Under the pieces are notes generated by a model, which saw only the letters and a program-made list of their open reading frames with translations, was not told where the DNA came from and made no database searches. Position numbers and translations under genes: made by a program. DNA of 64,000 bases, taken from positions 3,472,001 to 3,536,000 of the forward strand of contig NZ_CP157484.1 of the NCBI RefSeq assembly GCF_045348435.1, in the 5' to 3' direction. Positions within the stretch are counted from its first letter, which is position 1. Every line of letters begins with the position of its first letter. Below are positions 9,274 to 16,512 of the stretch, piece after piece. Source of the DNA: Alsobacter sp045348435 (GTDB lineage: Bacteria > Pseudomonadota > Alphaproteobacteria > Rhizobiales > Beijerinckiaceae).

Positions 9274-10524
9274 CTAATGGGCGACGGCGGCGGCGGCCGC
9301 CTCGTCGATCAGCCGGCCGGTGCGGAAGCGGTCCAGCGTGAAGGCGGCGTTGATGGGATGCGGCTCCCCGCGCGCCACCGTGTGGGCGAAGACGTTGCCG
9401 GAGCCCGGGGTCGCCTTGAAGCCGCCCGTCCCCCAGCCGCAATTCACGAACAGGCCGGGCACGGGCGTCTTGCCGATGATGGGGGACCGGTCCGGCGTGA
9501 CGTCGACGATGCCGCCCCAGTTCCGGAGCATGCGCAGGCGGCGCACCATGGGAAACAGCTCGCAGATCGCATCGAGCGTGTGCGAGGAGATATGCAGCCC
9601 GCCGGTCTGCGAGTAGGACGTGTAGGCGTCCGTCCCGGCCCCGATGACGAGCTCCCCCTTGTCGGACTGCGACATGTAGGCGTGGATGGTGTTGGACATC
9701 ACCACGCAGGGCATCAGCGGCTTGACCGGCTCGGAGACCAGCGCCTGCAGCGGGTAGCTCTCCAGCGGCATGCGCACGTCCGCCATGCTCATCACGACGC
9801 TGGTGTGGCCCGCCGCGACCACGCCGAGCCGCGAGGTGGCGATCGGCCCCTTGCTGGTCTCGATCCCGCAGACGGCGCCGTGGGCGTCGCGCCGGATCGC
9901 GGTGACCTCGCAGTTCTGGATGATGTCGACGCCCATCGCGCTGGCGGCGCGGGCGTAGCCCCACGCCACCGCGTCGTGCCGGGCTACGCCGCCGCGCCGC
10001 TGCAGGGCCGCGCCCATGATCGGGTAGCGGATGTCGGGCGAGATGTTGAGGATGGGGCAGAACGCCTTCGCCTCCGCCGGCGAGAGCCATTCGTTGTCGA
10101 TGCCCTGCAGCCGGTTGGCGTGCACGTGACGCTTGCCGACCTGAATGTCATGCGTGTTGTGGGCCAGCATCATGACCCCGCGCGGGGAGTACATGACGTT
10201 GTAGTTCAGGTCCTGCGACAGCCCCTCCCACAGCTTGAGGGAGTGCTCATACAGGCCCTGGCTCTCCTCCCAGAGGTAGTTGGAACGGATGATGGTGGTG
10301 TTGCGGCCGGTATTGCCGCCGCCAAGCCAGCCGCGCTCGACGACCGCAATGTTGCGCATGCCATGGTCGCGGGCCATGTAGTAGGCCGTCGCCAGCCCGT
10401 GGCCGCCGCCGCCGACGATGACGGCGTCGTAGGACGCTTTCGGCTCGGGCGAACGCCATTGCTCGGGCCAGCCGGTATTGCCGGTCAGCGCCTGCCTGAG
10501 CAGGTTGAAGGCTGAAAATCGCAC
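9274..10524 (-). CDS. soxB: Sarcosine oxidase beta subunit
   Basis: This is the 416 aa catalytic beta subunit that carries FAD and the covalent FMN. A GGGGHG dinucleotide-binding motif lies near residue 36, followed by ERGWLGGGNTGRNTTIIRSN, which is characteristic of SoxB. It is the first gene of soxBDAG. The 244 bases upstream to the ecfG gene hold no clear promoter or further gene that I can recognise. The operon suggests use of sarcosine or of betaine and choline through sarcosine. Confidence 0.95.
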   Translation of the reverse strand: MRFSAFNLLRQALTGNTGWPEQWRSPEPKASYDAVIVGGGGHGLATAYYMARDHGMRNIAVVERGWLGGGNTGRNTTIIRSNYLWEESQGLYEHSLKLWEGLSQDLNYNVMYSPRGVMMLAHNTHDIQVGKRHVHANRLQGIDNEWLSPAEAKAFCPILNISPDIRYPIMGAALQRRGGVARHDAVAWGYARAASAMGVDIIQNCEVTAIRRDAHGAVCGIETSKGPIATSRLGVVAAGHTSVVMSMADVRMPLESYPLQALVSEPVKPLMPCVVMSNTIHAYMSQSDKGELVIGAGTDAYTSYSQTGGLHISSHTLDAICELFPMVRRLRMLRNWGGIVDVTPDRSPIIGKTPVPGLFVNCGWGTGGFKATPGSGNVFAHTVARGEPHPINAAFTLDRFRTGRLIDEAAAAAVAH

Positions 10525-10768
10525 GGTCGCCGTCTCCGCTCGCCTGTCGCCGCCGCATCTCCGGCGGCGTCGGGGCCATGGCCAAGCCGGCGCCAGAGTG
10601 GGCGACCTTCTCTAGGAGCGTTTCGTTTTCGGCGCAGCAAAATTGTCCAAACCCGGCGCCGCGACATTCGGCCCGAGCGAAAGCCTGCGTCCGGGCCGCG
10701 GACCGCGCGGTCCGCTCCCGGAATTCAGCCTGTGGTGACGAGAGGCGGACGGACCGGCCGCAGCCGGG

Positions 10769-11341
10769 TCACTCCCCGGCCCGGAGCAGCTTGTCTCCCA
10801 CCGACTCTGCGGCCTGCCACTGGCCTTCGCCGCCGTACCCCTCTTCGGACGCCATGGCGAGAAGCTGGCCCAACCGGTTGCGGGCCCGGTTGACGCGGCT
10901 CTTCATCGTTCCGACGGCGCAGCCGCAGATGTCGGCCGCCTCCTCGTAGGACATCCCCGAGGCGCCCACCAGGATCAGGGCCTCGCGCTGGTCGGGCGAA
11001 AGCTGCTGGAGCGCCTCCTGGAAATCGAGGAAGTCCATATGGGCGTTCTGGGACGGCGCGGAGGCGAGACGGGCCGCAATTTGTCCTTCGGGATCGGCCA
11101 CCTCGCGACGGCGCTTGCGGTACTCGGAGTAGAAGATGTTGCGAAGGATGGTGAACAGCCACGCGGACATGTTCGTGCCTTCGGTGAAGGAGCCCAGATT
11201 GGTCCAGGCTTTGACGAGGGTTTCCTGCACGAGGTCATCGGCGCGGTCGATGTTGCCCGAGAGCGACATGGCGAACGCGCGCAAGCTGGGAATCGCCCCG
11301 AGCAGTTCGGCCTTAAGGCTACTGCTGCCCTGCGGGTTCAT
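10769..11341 (-). CDS. ecfG: ECF sigma factor of the general stress response, copy 1
   Basis: This 190 aa sigma factor has region 2 (residues about 12-80, including DDLVQETLVKAW) and region 4 (about 105-165, including YEEAADICGCAVGTMKSRVN), with no extra domain. It matches the EcfG (ECF15) type that transcribes alphaproteobacterial general stress genes. Its ATG (11339-11341) overlaps the nepR stop codon as ATGA, the standard nepR-ecfG coupling. A consensus sigma-EcfG promoter lies before nepR (11614-11638), so it is predicted to be autoregulated. A second full copy exists at 33226-33795. Confidence 0.95.
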   Translation of the reverse strand: MNPQGSSSLKAELLGAIPSLRAFAMSLSGNIDRADDLVQETLVKAWTNLGSFTEGTNMSAWLFTILRNIFYSEYRKRRREVADPEGQIAARLASAPSQNAHMDFLDFQEALQQLSPDQREALILVGASGMSYEEAADICGCAVGTMKSRVNRARNRLGQLLAMASEEGYGGEGQWQAAESVGDKLLRAGE

Positions 11342-11553
11342 TCAGCGTCTCCGAGTTTCTCGTCGAGCTTGTCCATGAGTTCGCGGAACCGATCCGGAAC
11401 TGGCTGGTTGAGAACGTCGTCATAGACGGCGCGCAACTGCCGCCCGATATGGTCCTGGATCTGGGGAACCATCCCGGGCGCCTGATCATGCGCTGATTGT
11501 CCCGGGCCCGAGATCTCGGGATCCGAGTGCCGAGCACTCTTCTTCTGCGTCAT
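11338..11553 (-). CDS. nepR: NepR anti-sigma factor, copy 1
   Basis: This 71 aa protein carries the NepR core IGRQLRAVYDDVLNQPVPDR, which binds sigma EcfG and is released when phosphorylated PhyR captures NepR. The N-terminus is charged and probably disordered, as in the family. The ATG at 11551-11553 is preceded by a GGAGGG site, which favours it over an upstream in-frame start at 11580. It is co-transcribed with ecfG and divergent from phyR. Confidence 0.93.
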   Translation of the reverse strand: MTQKKSARHSDPEISGPGQSAHDQAPGMVPQIQDHIGRQLRAVYDDVLNQPVPDRFRELMDKLDEKLGDAE

Positions 11554-11613
11554 CGCCACCCTCCGGGATGCCCGGGCCACGTGAACCCGAGCGACGCTAT
11601 GATACCGGCACCC

Positions 11614-11638
11614 AACGCCCAGCCGCGCTCCCGGTTCC
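11614..11638 (-). promoter_or_regulatory. Sigma-EcfG promoter of nepR-ecfG (copy 1)
   Basis: On the minus strand the sequence reads GGAAC, 16 bases, CGTT, an exact fit to the sigma-EcfG consensus. The -10 element is 61 bases upstream of the nepR ATG. The opposite promoter for phyR starts 10 bases away. Confidence 0.88.
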
Positions 11639-11647
11639 CGTATGGCG

Positions 11648-11672
11648 GGAACCTTTTTTTCAGTCGTACGTT
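11648..11672 (+). promoter_or_regulatory. Sigma-EcfG promoter of phyR (copy 1)
   Basis: GGAAC (11648-11652), 16 bases, CGTT (11669-11672). It is 46 bases before the phyR ATG and forms a divergent pair with the nepR-ecfG promoter. Confidence 0.88.
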
Positions 11673-11717
11673 GGAGCGCAATGCCGAGCTCATGCCGCGG
11701 TCATCTTTGGGGGCTTT

Positions 11718-12530
11718 ATGCCGATCTCTCAGGCCATCTCACCACATCTTCCCTATATGCGGCGCTTCGCCCGCGCTCTGACGGGCAACCAACGCATCGG
11801 GGACGTTTACGTTCAGGCGACCCTTGAATCGATCGTGTCGGACCCGACCCGCATCGACACCAGCGGCGACGTGCGGATCTCGCTCTACCGCCTCCTGCTG
11901 GAGGTCTGGCGCTCGGTGCCGATCAACGCGCAGGTCGATCCGGCGCTGCCGGCCGTGGAGCTCGGCGCGCAGCGCAGCCTCGACGCCATGACGCCGCGCT
12001 CGCGCATCGCCTTCCTGCTGCGCTCGCTGGAAGGCTTCAGCACCTCGGAGGTCGCCCAGACGCTCGACTGCTCGCTGGGCGAGGCGCAGGCCCTGCTCGA
12101 CGCGGCCGGCCGCGAACTCGCCGACCAGATCAAGACGGATGTCCTGATTATCGAGGACGAGCCGCTGATCGCGCTCGACCTGCAGAGCCTGGTGGAGGAC
12201 CTGGGTCATCGCGTGGTCGACATCGCCCGCACGCACCGCGAGGCGGTGGCTTCGATCCAGAAGCTCCGGCCCGGGCTGATCCTCGCCGACATCCAGCTCG
12301 CCGACGGCTCCTCGGGCCTGGAAGCCGTGAACGAGATCCTGGGCACCCTGGAAGTGCCGGTCATCTTCATCACCGCCTATCCGGAGCGGTTCCTGACGGG
12401 CAGCCGGCCCGAGCCGGCCTTCCTGATCACCAAGCCGTTCCTCACCGACACCGTGAAGGCGGTGATCAGCCAGGCTCTCTTCTTCCAGCGCCGCGCCCAG
12501 CGGACGGACAAGGTTCCGCTCAGCGCCTGA
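11718..12530 (+). CDS. phyR: PhyR anti-anti-sigma response regulator, copy 1
   Basis: This 270 aa protein has an N-terminal EcfG-like sigma domain (residues about 5-130, degenerate for DNA binding) and a C-terminal receiver (about 137-260, LILADIQLADGSSG carrying the phospho-acceptor Asp). When phosphorylated it sequesters NepR and frees sigma EcfG. The ATG at 11718 is chosen because it follows the promoter at 11648-11672 and matches the PhyR N-terminus (MPISQAISPHLPYMRRFARA); an upstream in-frame start at 11568 would precede the promoter. A paralogue lies at 31958-32761. Confidence 0.95.
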   Translation: MPISQAISPHLPYMRRFARALTGNQRIGDVYVQATLESIVSDPTRIDTSGDVRISLYRLLLEVWRSVPINAQVDPALPAVELGAQRSLDAMTPRSRIAFLLRSLEGFSTSEVAQTLDCSLGEAQALLDAAGRELADQIKTDVLIIEDEPLIALDLQSLVEDLGHRVVDIARTHREAVASIQKLRPGLILADIQLADGSSGLEAVNEILGTLEVPVIFITAYPERFLTGSRPEPAFLITKPFLTDTVKAVISQALFFQRRAQRTDKVPLSA

Positions 12531-12540
12531 CGACATGAAT

Positions 12541-12566
12541 CCCCGCGTGAACCACCTCACGCGGGG
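12541..12566 (+). terminator. Hairpin after phyR
   Basis: A perfect 10-base inverted repeat (12541-12550 with 12557-12566, 6-base loop) follows the phyR stop by 10 bases. The T-run after it is weak (ATTTC). Confidence 0.6.
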
Positions 12567-12612
12567 ATTTCACGACTTCGCGCGATAAGCGAAGTTCCTC
12601 AAGACAACACGC

Positions 12613-12641
12613 AAAAAGCGCGCGTCGTGACGCGCGCTTTT
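12613..12641 (-). terminator. Terminator of the DUF883 operon
   Basis: The 9-base stem 12618-12626 / 12629-12637 is flanked by A5 on the left and T4 on the right, so it can act in both directions. It lies just after the minus-strand gene at 12660-13025. Confidence 0.7.
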
Positions 12642-12659
12642 CGTTTGTCCGGCAAGTCT

Positions 12660-13025
12660 TTATCGGCGCGTGATGATTCCGAAGATCACGCCGGCGATCA
12701 GGGCGGTCAGGACGGACGTCACCGGCGTCCGCTTGACCGATTCTTCGAGTTCCGAGCTCAAGGTCTCGAGCCGGGCCTGGGTGTCTTCGGCGATGCCGAC
12801 TCCGGCCCGCCGGAAGCTTTCGGCTGCGCCCGTCAGCGTCTCCCGCGCCGTCCCGACGGCCTCGCGCACCTTCTCGGCCTGGGCGGAGGTCTGCTCGCGC
12901 ACGAGCAGCGCCACGGCCTCGCTCAGCTTGGCGATGTCGGACCGGAGCGCGTTCAGATCCTCCCGGACGGCCTCCTGACTTCCATCGTCCACGCGCGTGG
13001 ATCCAAAGACGTCGTTCTCAGCCAT
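12660..13025 (-). CDS. DUF883-type membrane-anchored stress protein
   Basis: This 121 aa protein has a long amphipathic helical or coiled-coil region (residues about 15-95) rich in Ala, Glu and Gln, and a C-terminal hydrophobic anchor (SVLTALIAGVIFGIITRR). This is the YqjD/ElaB (DUF883) architecture; E. coli members tether ribosomes to the inner membrane in stationary phase. It follows the DUF3309 gene by 37 bases and is probably transcribed from the same sigma-EcfG promoter at 13305-13330. A second DUF883-type gene is at 31046-31387. Confidence 0.82.
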   Translation of the reverse strand: MAENDVFGSTRVDDGSQEAVREDLNALRSDIAKLSEAVALLVREQTSAQAEKVREAVGTARETLTGAAESFRRAGVGIAEDTQARLETLSSELEESVKRTPVTSVLTALIAGVIFGIITRR

Positions 13026-13062
13026 GAAACTCTCCCATGGGCACGGTTTCCGTTTCGGAACG

Positions 13063-13221
13063 TCAAAGCCTGCCGGTCAGCAGCAATACGATCACGATGA
13101 GAAGAACAACGCCCAGGATGCCGGAGGGTCCGTAACCCCATCCGCGGCTATAGGGCCAGCTGGGGACAGCGCCGACAAGCAACAGGATGAGGATGATAAG
13201 CAGGATCGTGCCGATGGCCAT
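13063..13221 (-). CDS. DUF3309-type small membrane protein
   Basis: This 52 aa protein reads MAIGTILLIILILLLVGAVP, then a short WPYSRGWGYGPSG linker and a second hydrophobic helix (GILGVVLLIVIVLLL). It matches the small two-helix DUF3309 family, which has no assigned function. Its ATG is at 13219-13221. It lies 84 bases downstream of an exact sigma-EcfG promoter, so it is predicted to be induced by general stress together with the DUF883 gene downstream. Confidence 0.85.
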   Translation of the reverse strand: MAIGTILLIILILLLVGAVPSWPYSRGWGYGPSGILGVVLLIVIVLLLTGRL

Positions 13222-13304
13222 GTTCTGATCTCCCGTTTGCCGCCGGCTTCAGGGTACGCCGCGGAATTGAACGGATCGAATTCCCATTCGATCTATTCTG
13301 CCGC

Positions 13305-13330
13305 AACGCTGCAGCCAGCCGGATAGTTCC
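13305..13330 (-). promoter_or_regulatory. Sigma-EcfG promoter of DUF3309-DUF883 genes
   Basis: On the minus strand: GGAAC (13330-13326), 17 bases, CGTT (13308-13305). Confidence 0.82.
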
Positions 13331-13531
13331 TCAAGCAGCCGAGCTTCGCTCGCCGGCTCGGTCGAAAACGGAAACGGGATCCGCAGCGACTCGGCTGCGG
13401 ATCCCGTGGCGCGGTCCGATCGGGCGGGAGGGGGCGAAGACGCCCGGACCGTGCCTTGCTACCGTAATGAAAAGGGCTGGCCTGGAGTTCCGGACACGTG
13501 CGGCGCGCGAGCGCTGCGTGCGCCGACGGCG
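13331..13531. other. Intergenic, no gene seen
   Basis: This lies between the DUF3309 promoter and the end of the 108 aa gene; I see only GC-rich sequence with a short palindromic stretch (AGCCGAGCTTCGCTCGCCGG region). Frames crossing it on both strands look like shadows. Confidence 0.5.
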
Positions 13532-13858
13532 TCAGCGGTCGTCCAGCGACGCGACGACCCAGCGGTTCCACGGAGAACGCTTCGGAGCCGAAGCCGCCTC
13601 GCCCGACGAGGCGCCCGAGGTCGTCCCGGACGACGCTTCCGTCGGCGAGCACATGTCCTTGGTGGCGGCGGGCTTGGCCCGCTGCATCGTGACGGGCTGG
13701 CTCACCGACACGCGCGTGCTCGCCACGATGAGGCTGGACGACGGCGCGGAGGCGGGGGCCGCCGGCGCATTCTTCACGATGGCGATCACGGGCGGCACGA
13801 AAAAGAACGACACGGCCACCGAAAAGGCGAGAGTGGGAAGTATCCGCGATGCGTTCAT
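13532..13858 (-). CDS. Secreted or single-pass hypothetical protein under sigma EcfG
   Basis: This 108 aa protein starts MNASRILPTLAFSVAVSFFF, a clear hydrophobic signal or anchor, followed by an Ala/Pro/Ser-rich low-complexity stretch and an end reading NRWVVASLDDR. I do not recognise the family. Its ATG (13856-13858) has a GGAGGCGG site upstream, and an exact sigma-EcfG promoter lies at 13890-13914, 32 bases before the start. A longer frame upstream is excluded because it would begin before that promoter. Confidence 0.72.
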   Translation of the reverse strand: MNASRILPTLAFSVAVSFFFVPPVIAIVKNAPAAPASAPSSSLIVASTRVSVSQPVTMQRAKPAATKDMCSPTEASSGTTSGASSGEAASAPKRSPWNRWVVASLDDR

Positions 13859-13889
13859 CTTGCCGCCTCCAGTGAATCTGCCCGGGAAC

Positions 13890-13914
13890 AACGCCGTCTG
13901 GCGGGCTCGGTTCC
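13890..13914 (-). promoter_or_regulatory. Sigma-EcfG promoter of the 108 aa gene
   Basis: Minus strand GGAAC (13914-13910), 16 bases, CGTT (13893-13890). It is divergent from the promoter at 13996-14021. Confidence 0.83.
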
Positions 13915-13995
13915 CACAAGCCTTGGGATCTTCGGCGAATAGCCCGCAGCTTTCGATCTTGCGGGAAGGAGAGAGATGCTTGCCGGCGCGCCGCG

Positions 13996-14021
13996 GGAAC
14001 GAAGGCCACCAAGCTGACGTT
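13996..14021 (+). promoter_or_regulatory. Sigma-EcfG promoter of ferritin-like gene
   Basis: GGAAC (13996-14000), 17 bases, CGTT (14018-14021), 83 bases before the ATG at 14105. Confidence 0.83.
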
Positions 14022-14104
14022 GCACAGCCTCTGCACCATCCACTGCGCCGGCCGCCGGCCGGACCGCCAGCCGACCTCACGGTCGAGCCACACAGGAGGC
14101 CATC

Positions 14105-14593
14105 ATGGCTGTGAAGACGCTTCAGGACCTGTTCATCCACACGCTGGGCGACATCTACTACGCTGAAAACCAGATCCTGAAGGCCCTGCCGAAGATGGCC
14201 GCCGAAGCCACCTCGCAGGAGCTGAAGCAGGCCTTCAACACGCATCTCGAAGAGACCCGCGGACAGGTGCAGCGGCTGGAGCAGGTGTTCAAGCTCTGCA
14301 ACGCGCCCGTGAAGGGCGAGCGCTGCGACGCCATCGAGGGCATCATCAAGGAGGCCGACGGCCTGCTGAAGGAGATCGAGGATCCGGAGGTCAAGGACGC
14401 CGGCATGCTCGCCGCCGCCCAGGCCGTCGAGCATTACGAGATCTCCCGCTACGGCGCCCTGATCGCCTGGGCCGAGCAGCTCGAGATGGACGAGGTGATC
14501 GACCTCCTCGAAGAGACGCTCGACGAGGAGAAGAACGCCGACCGGCTCCTGACCGAGATCGCCGAGGGCGAGGTCAACGAAGAGGCCGCCTGA
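14105..14593 (+). CDS. YciE/YciF-type ferritin-like stress protein (DUF892)
   Basis: This 162 aa, all-helical protein begins VKTLQDLFIHTLGDIYYAEN, the hallmark of the DUF892 ferritin-like family, and carries repeated E and H residues (for example HLEET and VEHYEI) suited to a di-metal site. E. coli YciE/YciF are general-stress proteins; the exact reaction is unknown. An AGGAGG site sits 6 bases before the ATG. An exact sigma-EcfG promoter lies upstream and a terminator follows at 14620-14647. Confidence 0.9.
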   Translation: MAVKTLQDLFIHTLGDIYYAENQILKALPKMAAEATSQELKQAFNTHLEETRGQVQRLEQVFKLCNAPVKGERCDAIEGIIKEADGLLKEIEDPEVKDAGMLAAAQAVEHYEISRYGALIAWAEQLEMDEVIDLLEETLDEEKNADRLLTEIAEGEVNEEAA

Positions 14594-14619
14594 TCGCCTG
14601 ACGTCACGAGTGTCTTACG

Positions 14620-14651
14620 AGGCCGGTCCCCCTGGGGCCGGCCTTTTTCGT
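14620..14651 (+). terminator. Terminator of ferritin-like gene
   Basis: An AGGCCGG..CCCC / GGGG..CCGGCCT hairpin is followed by TTTTT. Confidence 0.8.
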
Positions 14652-14670
14652 ACGGCTCGCCGCCAGGCGC

Positions 14671-14700
14671 AAAAAAAAGGCCGGCGTCGCGCCGGCCTTT
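14671..14700 (-). terminator. Terminator of glycine-zipper lipoprotein gene
   Basis: GGCCGGCG and CGCCGGCC flank a short loop, with A8 on the left (T8 on the minus strand). It lies 31 bases after the lipoprotein stop codon. Confidence 0.8.
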
Positions 14701-14730
14701 CCAACCCTGATGGGGAAGCTTCTGGATCGC

Positions 14731-15000
14731 TCAGTAGTAGTCGCACACCCGGCGGCCATACGCGTCGTAATAGCAGTCGCGGCCGCGCTGAGGAGTGGTG
14801 GCGGCGCCCACGACCGCTCCGCCGGCTGCGCCGATCGCCGCGCCAGCGAGCGCTCCGCTCCCGCGGCCGGTGGCGGCTCCGCCGATGACAGCACCAGCCG
14901 CGCCGCCGAGGACGGCGCCCGTCGCGGCGCGATTACCCTGTTCGGTGGCGCACGCACCGAGCGAAAGCGCAACGGTGGAAATCATCAGGATCTTCTTCAT
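14731..15000 (-). CDS. Glycine-zipper lipoprotein
   Basis: This 89 aa protein has a lipoprotein signal peptide with the lipobox LGAC, a Gly/Ala-rich zipper (GAVLGGAAGAVIGGAA and GALAGAAIGAAGGAVVGAA) that inserts into membranes, and an aromatic tail with YYDAYGRRVCDYY. It is similar in build to the YMGG/OsmB-like outer membrane lipoproteins. The second ATG (14998-15000) is chosen because AAGGAG sits 6 bases before it and directly abuts the first ATG. A weak GCAAC-N17-CGTT promoter-like match is upstream. Confidence 0.8.
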   Translation of the reverse strand: MKKILMISTVALSLGACATEQGNRAATGAVLGGAAGAVIGGAATGRGSGALAGAAIGAAGGAVVGAATTPQRGRDCYYDAYGRRVCDYY

Positions 15001-15191
15001 CGCCATCTCCTTGTGGCCGACCTTACGTTTCCGCTCCGGTCCACAAAGACCCTGCGTTCGTCGGCGTTGCGCGGGTCAAACGCATGTCAAGCCACAAAGG
15101 TTGCGAGGCCGGCTGCACAACCCGCAGCGGAGCAGCGAATTATCCGCTTCCGACAAGCGCTTCGTCCGACCCCTCCTCGCCTGCCGATCGC

Positions 15192-15216
15192 GGAACCAAC
15201 CCTGACTGCCAGCGTT
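15192..15216 (+). promoter_or_regulatory. Sigma-EcfG promoter of the KGG-repeat gene
   Basis: GGAAC (15192-15196), 16 bases, CGTT (15213-15216), 33 bases before the ATG at 15250. Confidence 0.87.
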
Positions 15217-15249
15217 GGAGGACACAAAGCAAATCAGAGGAGCGCAGGA

Positions 15250-15534
15250 ATGCCAGACAAGCAGCAGCGGTCGAACCGGGGCTTCGCTTCGATGGACGAA
15301 AGCAAGCAGAGGGACATCGCCCGCAAGGGAGGTGAAAGCGTTCCGAATGAGAAGCGTAGTTTCTCGCGCAACCCGCAGCTGGCGGCTGAGGCCGGGCGTA
15401 AAGGCGGCCGCAGCGTGGCTCCTGAGGCCAGAAGCTTCTCACGCGATCCCAAGCTCGCCGCCGAGGCGGGCCGCAAAGGCGGCGAGGCGTCTCACAGCCG
15501 TCGCATGAAGGACGCCGAGCGCACCACCCGTTAG
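15250..15534 (+). CDS. KGG-repeat stress protein
   Basis: This 94 aa hydrophilic protein contains three ARKGG/GRKGG motifs separated by SFSRNPQLAAEA and SFSRDPKLAAEA spacers. This is the KGG (con-10, GsiB-like) repeat of desiccation- and stress-induced small proteins, thought to be disordered. A GAGGAG site precedes the ATG and an exact sigma-EcfG promoter lies 33 bases upstream. A longer frame entering from 14710 is a read-through artefact. Confidence 0.9.
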   Translation: MPDKQQRSNRGFASMDESKQRDIARKGGESVPNEKRSFSRNPQLAAEAGRKGGRSVAPEARSFSRDPKLAAEAGRKGGEASHSRRMKDAERTTR

Positions 15535-15647
15535 GGCCTGCGCCGTCCATCGAAATCAATGTCAGAGGCGTCGGTTCCGGCCATCGGGATCGACGCCTTT
15601 TTCATGGGCTGGTTTATGGGCCTGCTGACGAGGGGGCGGCCGGGCCG

Positions 15648-16334
15648 TCACCCGCCCGCCGCGGTGGAGCGGGAGATGTCGGCCTGTCCGGCCGCATGAG
15701 AGACTCGGCTCCGGATTTCCGAGCGCATGGCGGACCAGAGCCCGTCCCAGCCCTCCGGCGTCTCGCTCGAGGGCGCCAGGAGCTTCACGGCCTTGTGCCT
15801 GGCGCGCTGCAGATCGAAGAGCGGCTTGGTGGCCGTAATCACCACGTCCACCCGGCCGAGCACCCGGCGCTCCAGCAGCGGCAGGGTGGCGGGCGCATTC
15901 GGGCGCGACGCGAGGTCCTCGACGCAATCGTAGATCCGAAGCTTCGGCGTAACATGCGAGCTGAACGCCATCGCGGCGGGAGAGATCAGCCACAGGATCT
16001 CGGCCGGCGACGTCCCGGCCTGGTAGTCGTCGAGCAGCTTGCGCAGCGCAGCGTTGGCCGTGCGGTCGGCGAGGCGCGGCGGCAAATGCGGCTGCAGGAT
16101 CTCGACGTCGCCTTCCCTCCTGTGCGTGAGCTCGCCCGCGCCTTGGCCGTCGAGGAGAGGCTCCTCGAAGACCACCACTTTGTAGTCCGCGGCCGCGCGC
16201 GTCATCAGCTCGCGCAGGCGCGGATCTTCGTCGGTCCAGCGTCGGTAGGGGAAACACAGCAGCACAGGCTTGTCCTCCGGACGGGAAACGCATGGGGAAG
16301 ACGGGGCGAGCGAGAGAGAGGTCGTGGACGGCAT
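15648..16334 (-). CDS. Glycosyltransferase-like protein, apparently N-terminal domain only
   Basis: The protein is 228 aa from the ATG at 16332-16334. It resembles the N-terminal Rossmann half of GT-B glycosyltransferases (VLLCFPYRRWTDEDPRLREL, then YDCVEDLASRPNAP and RRVLGRVDVVITATKPL, as in UDP-sugar-associated transferases that recognise YDCVDD). The C-terminal nucleotide-sugar half is absent, so it may be truncated or have another role. The start is uncertain: there is no good ribosome site, but an exact sigma-EcfG promoter at 16446-16471 rules out the upstream start at 16487. Confidence 0.55.
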   Translation of the reverse strand: MPSTTSLSLAPSSPCVSRPEDKPVLLCFPYRRWTDEDPRLRELMTRAAADYKVVVFEEPLLDGQGAGELTHRREGDVEILQPHLPPRLADRTANAALRKLLDDYQAGTSPAEILWLISPAAMAFSSHVTPKLRIYDCVEDLASRPNAPATLPLLERRVLGRVDVVITATKPLFDLQRARHKAVKLLAPSSETPEGWDGLWSAMRSEIRSRVSHAAGQADISRSTAAGG

Positions 16335-16445
16335 GTGCTGGGGCGACCCTTTCGACGATGACGCGCCCGCGCACGCGGGCAGACGCCTGTGAGCGGCCTT
16401 GCGGGCGGTGCGACAGGATTGATCAGTGCAAATCGACGCAGGCGA

Positions 16446-16471
16446 AACGTTCAAACCCCGGCCGGAGTTCC
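16446..16471 (-). promoter_or_regulatory. Sigma-EcfG promoter of the glycosyltransferase-like gene
   Basis: Minus strand GGAAC (16471-16467), 17 bases, CGTT (16449-16446). Confidence 0.78.
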
Positions 16472-16512
16472 CTGCCGGGATCAACAAAGCTTGCGCGGAA
16501 CGTCGGAGCGGA

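Noticed and set aside
13467..14114. 215-codon plus-strand frame between two stress genes
   Set aside because: It is antisense to the 108 aa gene and runs through two predicted promoters.
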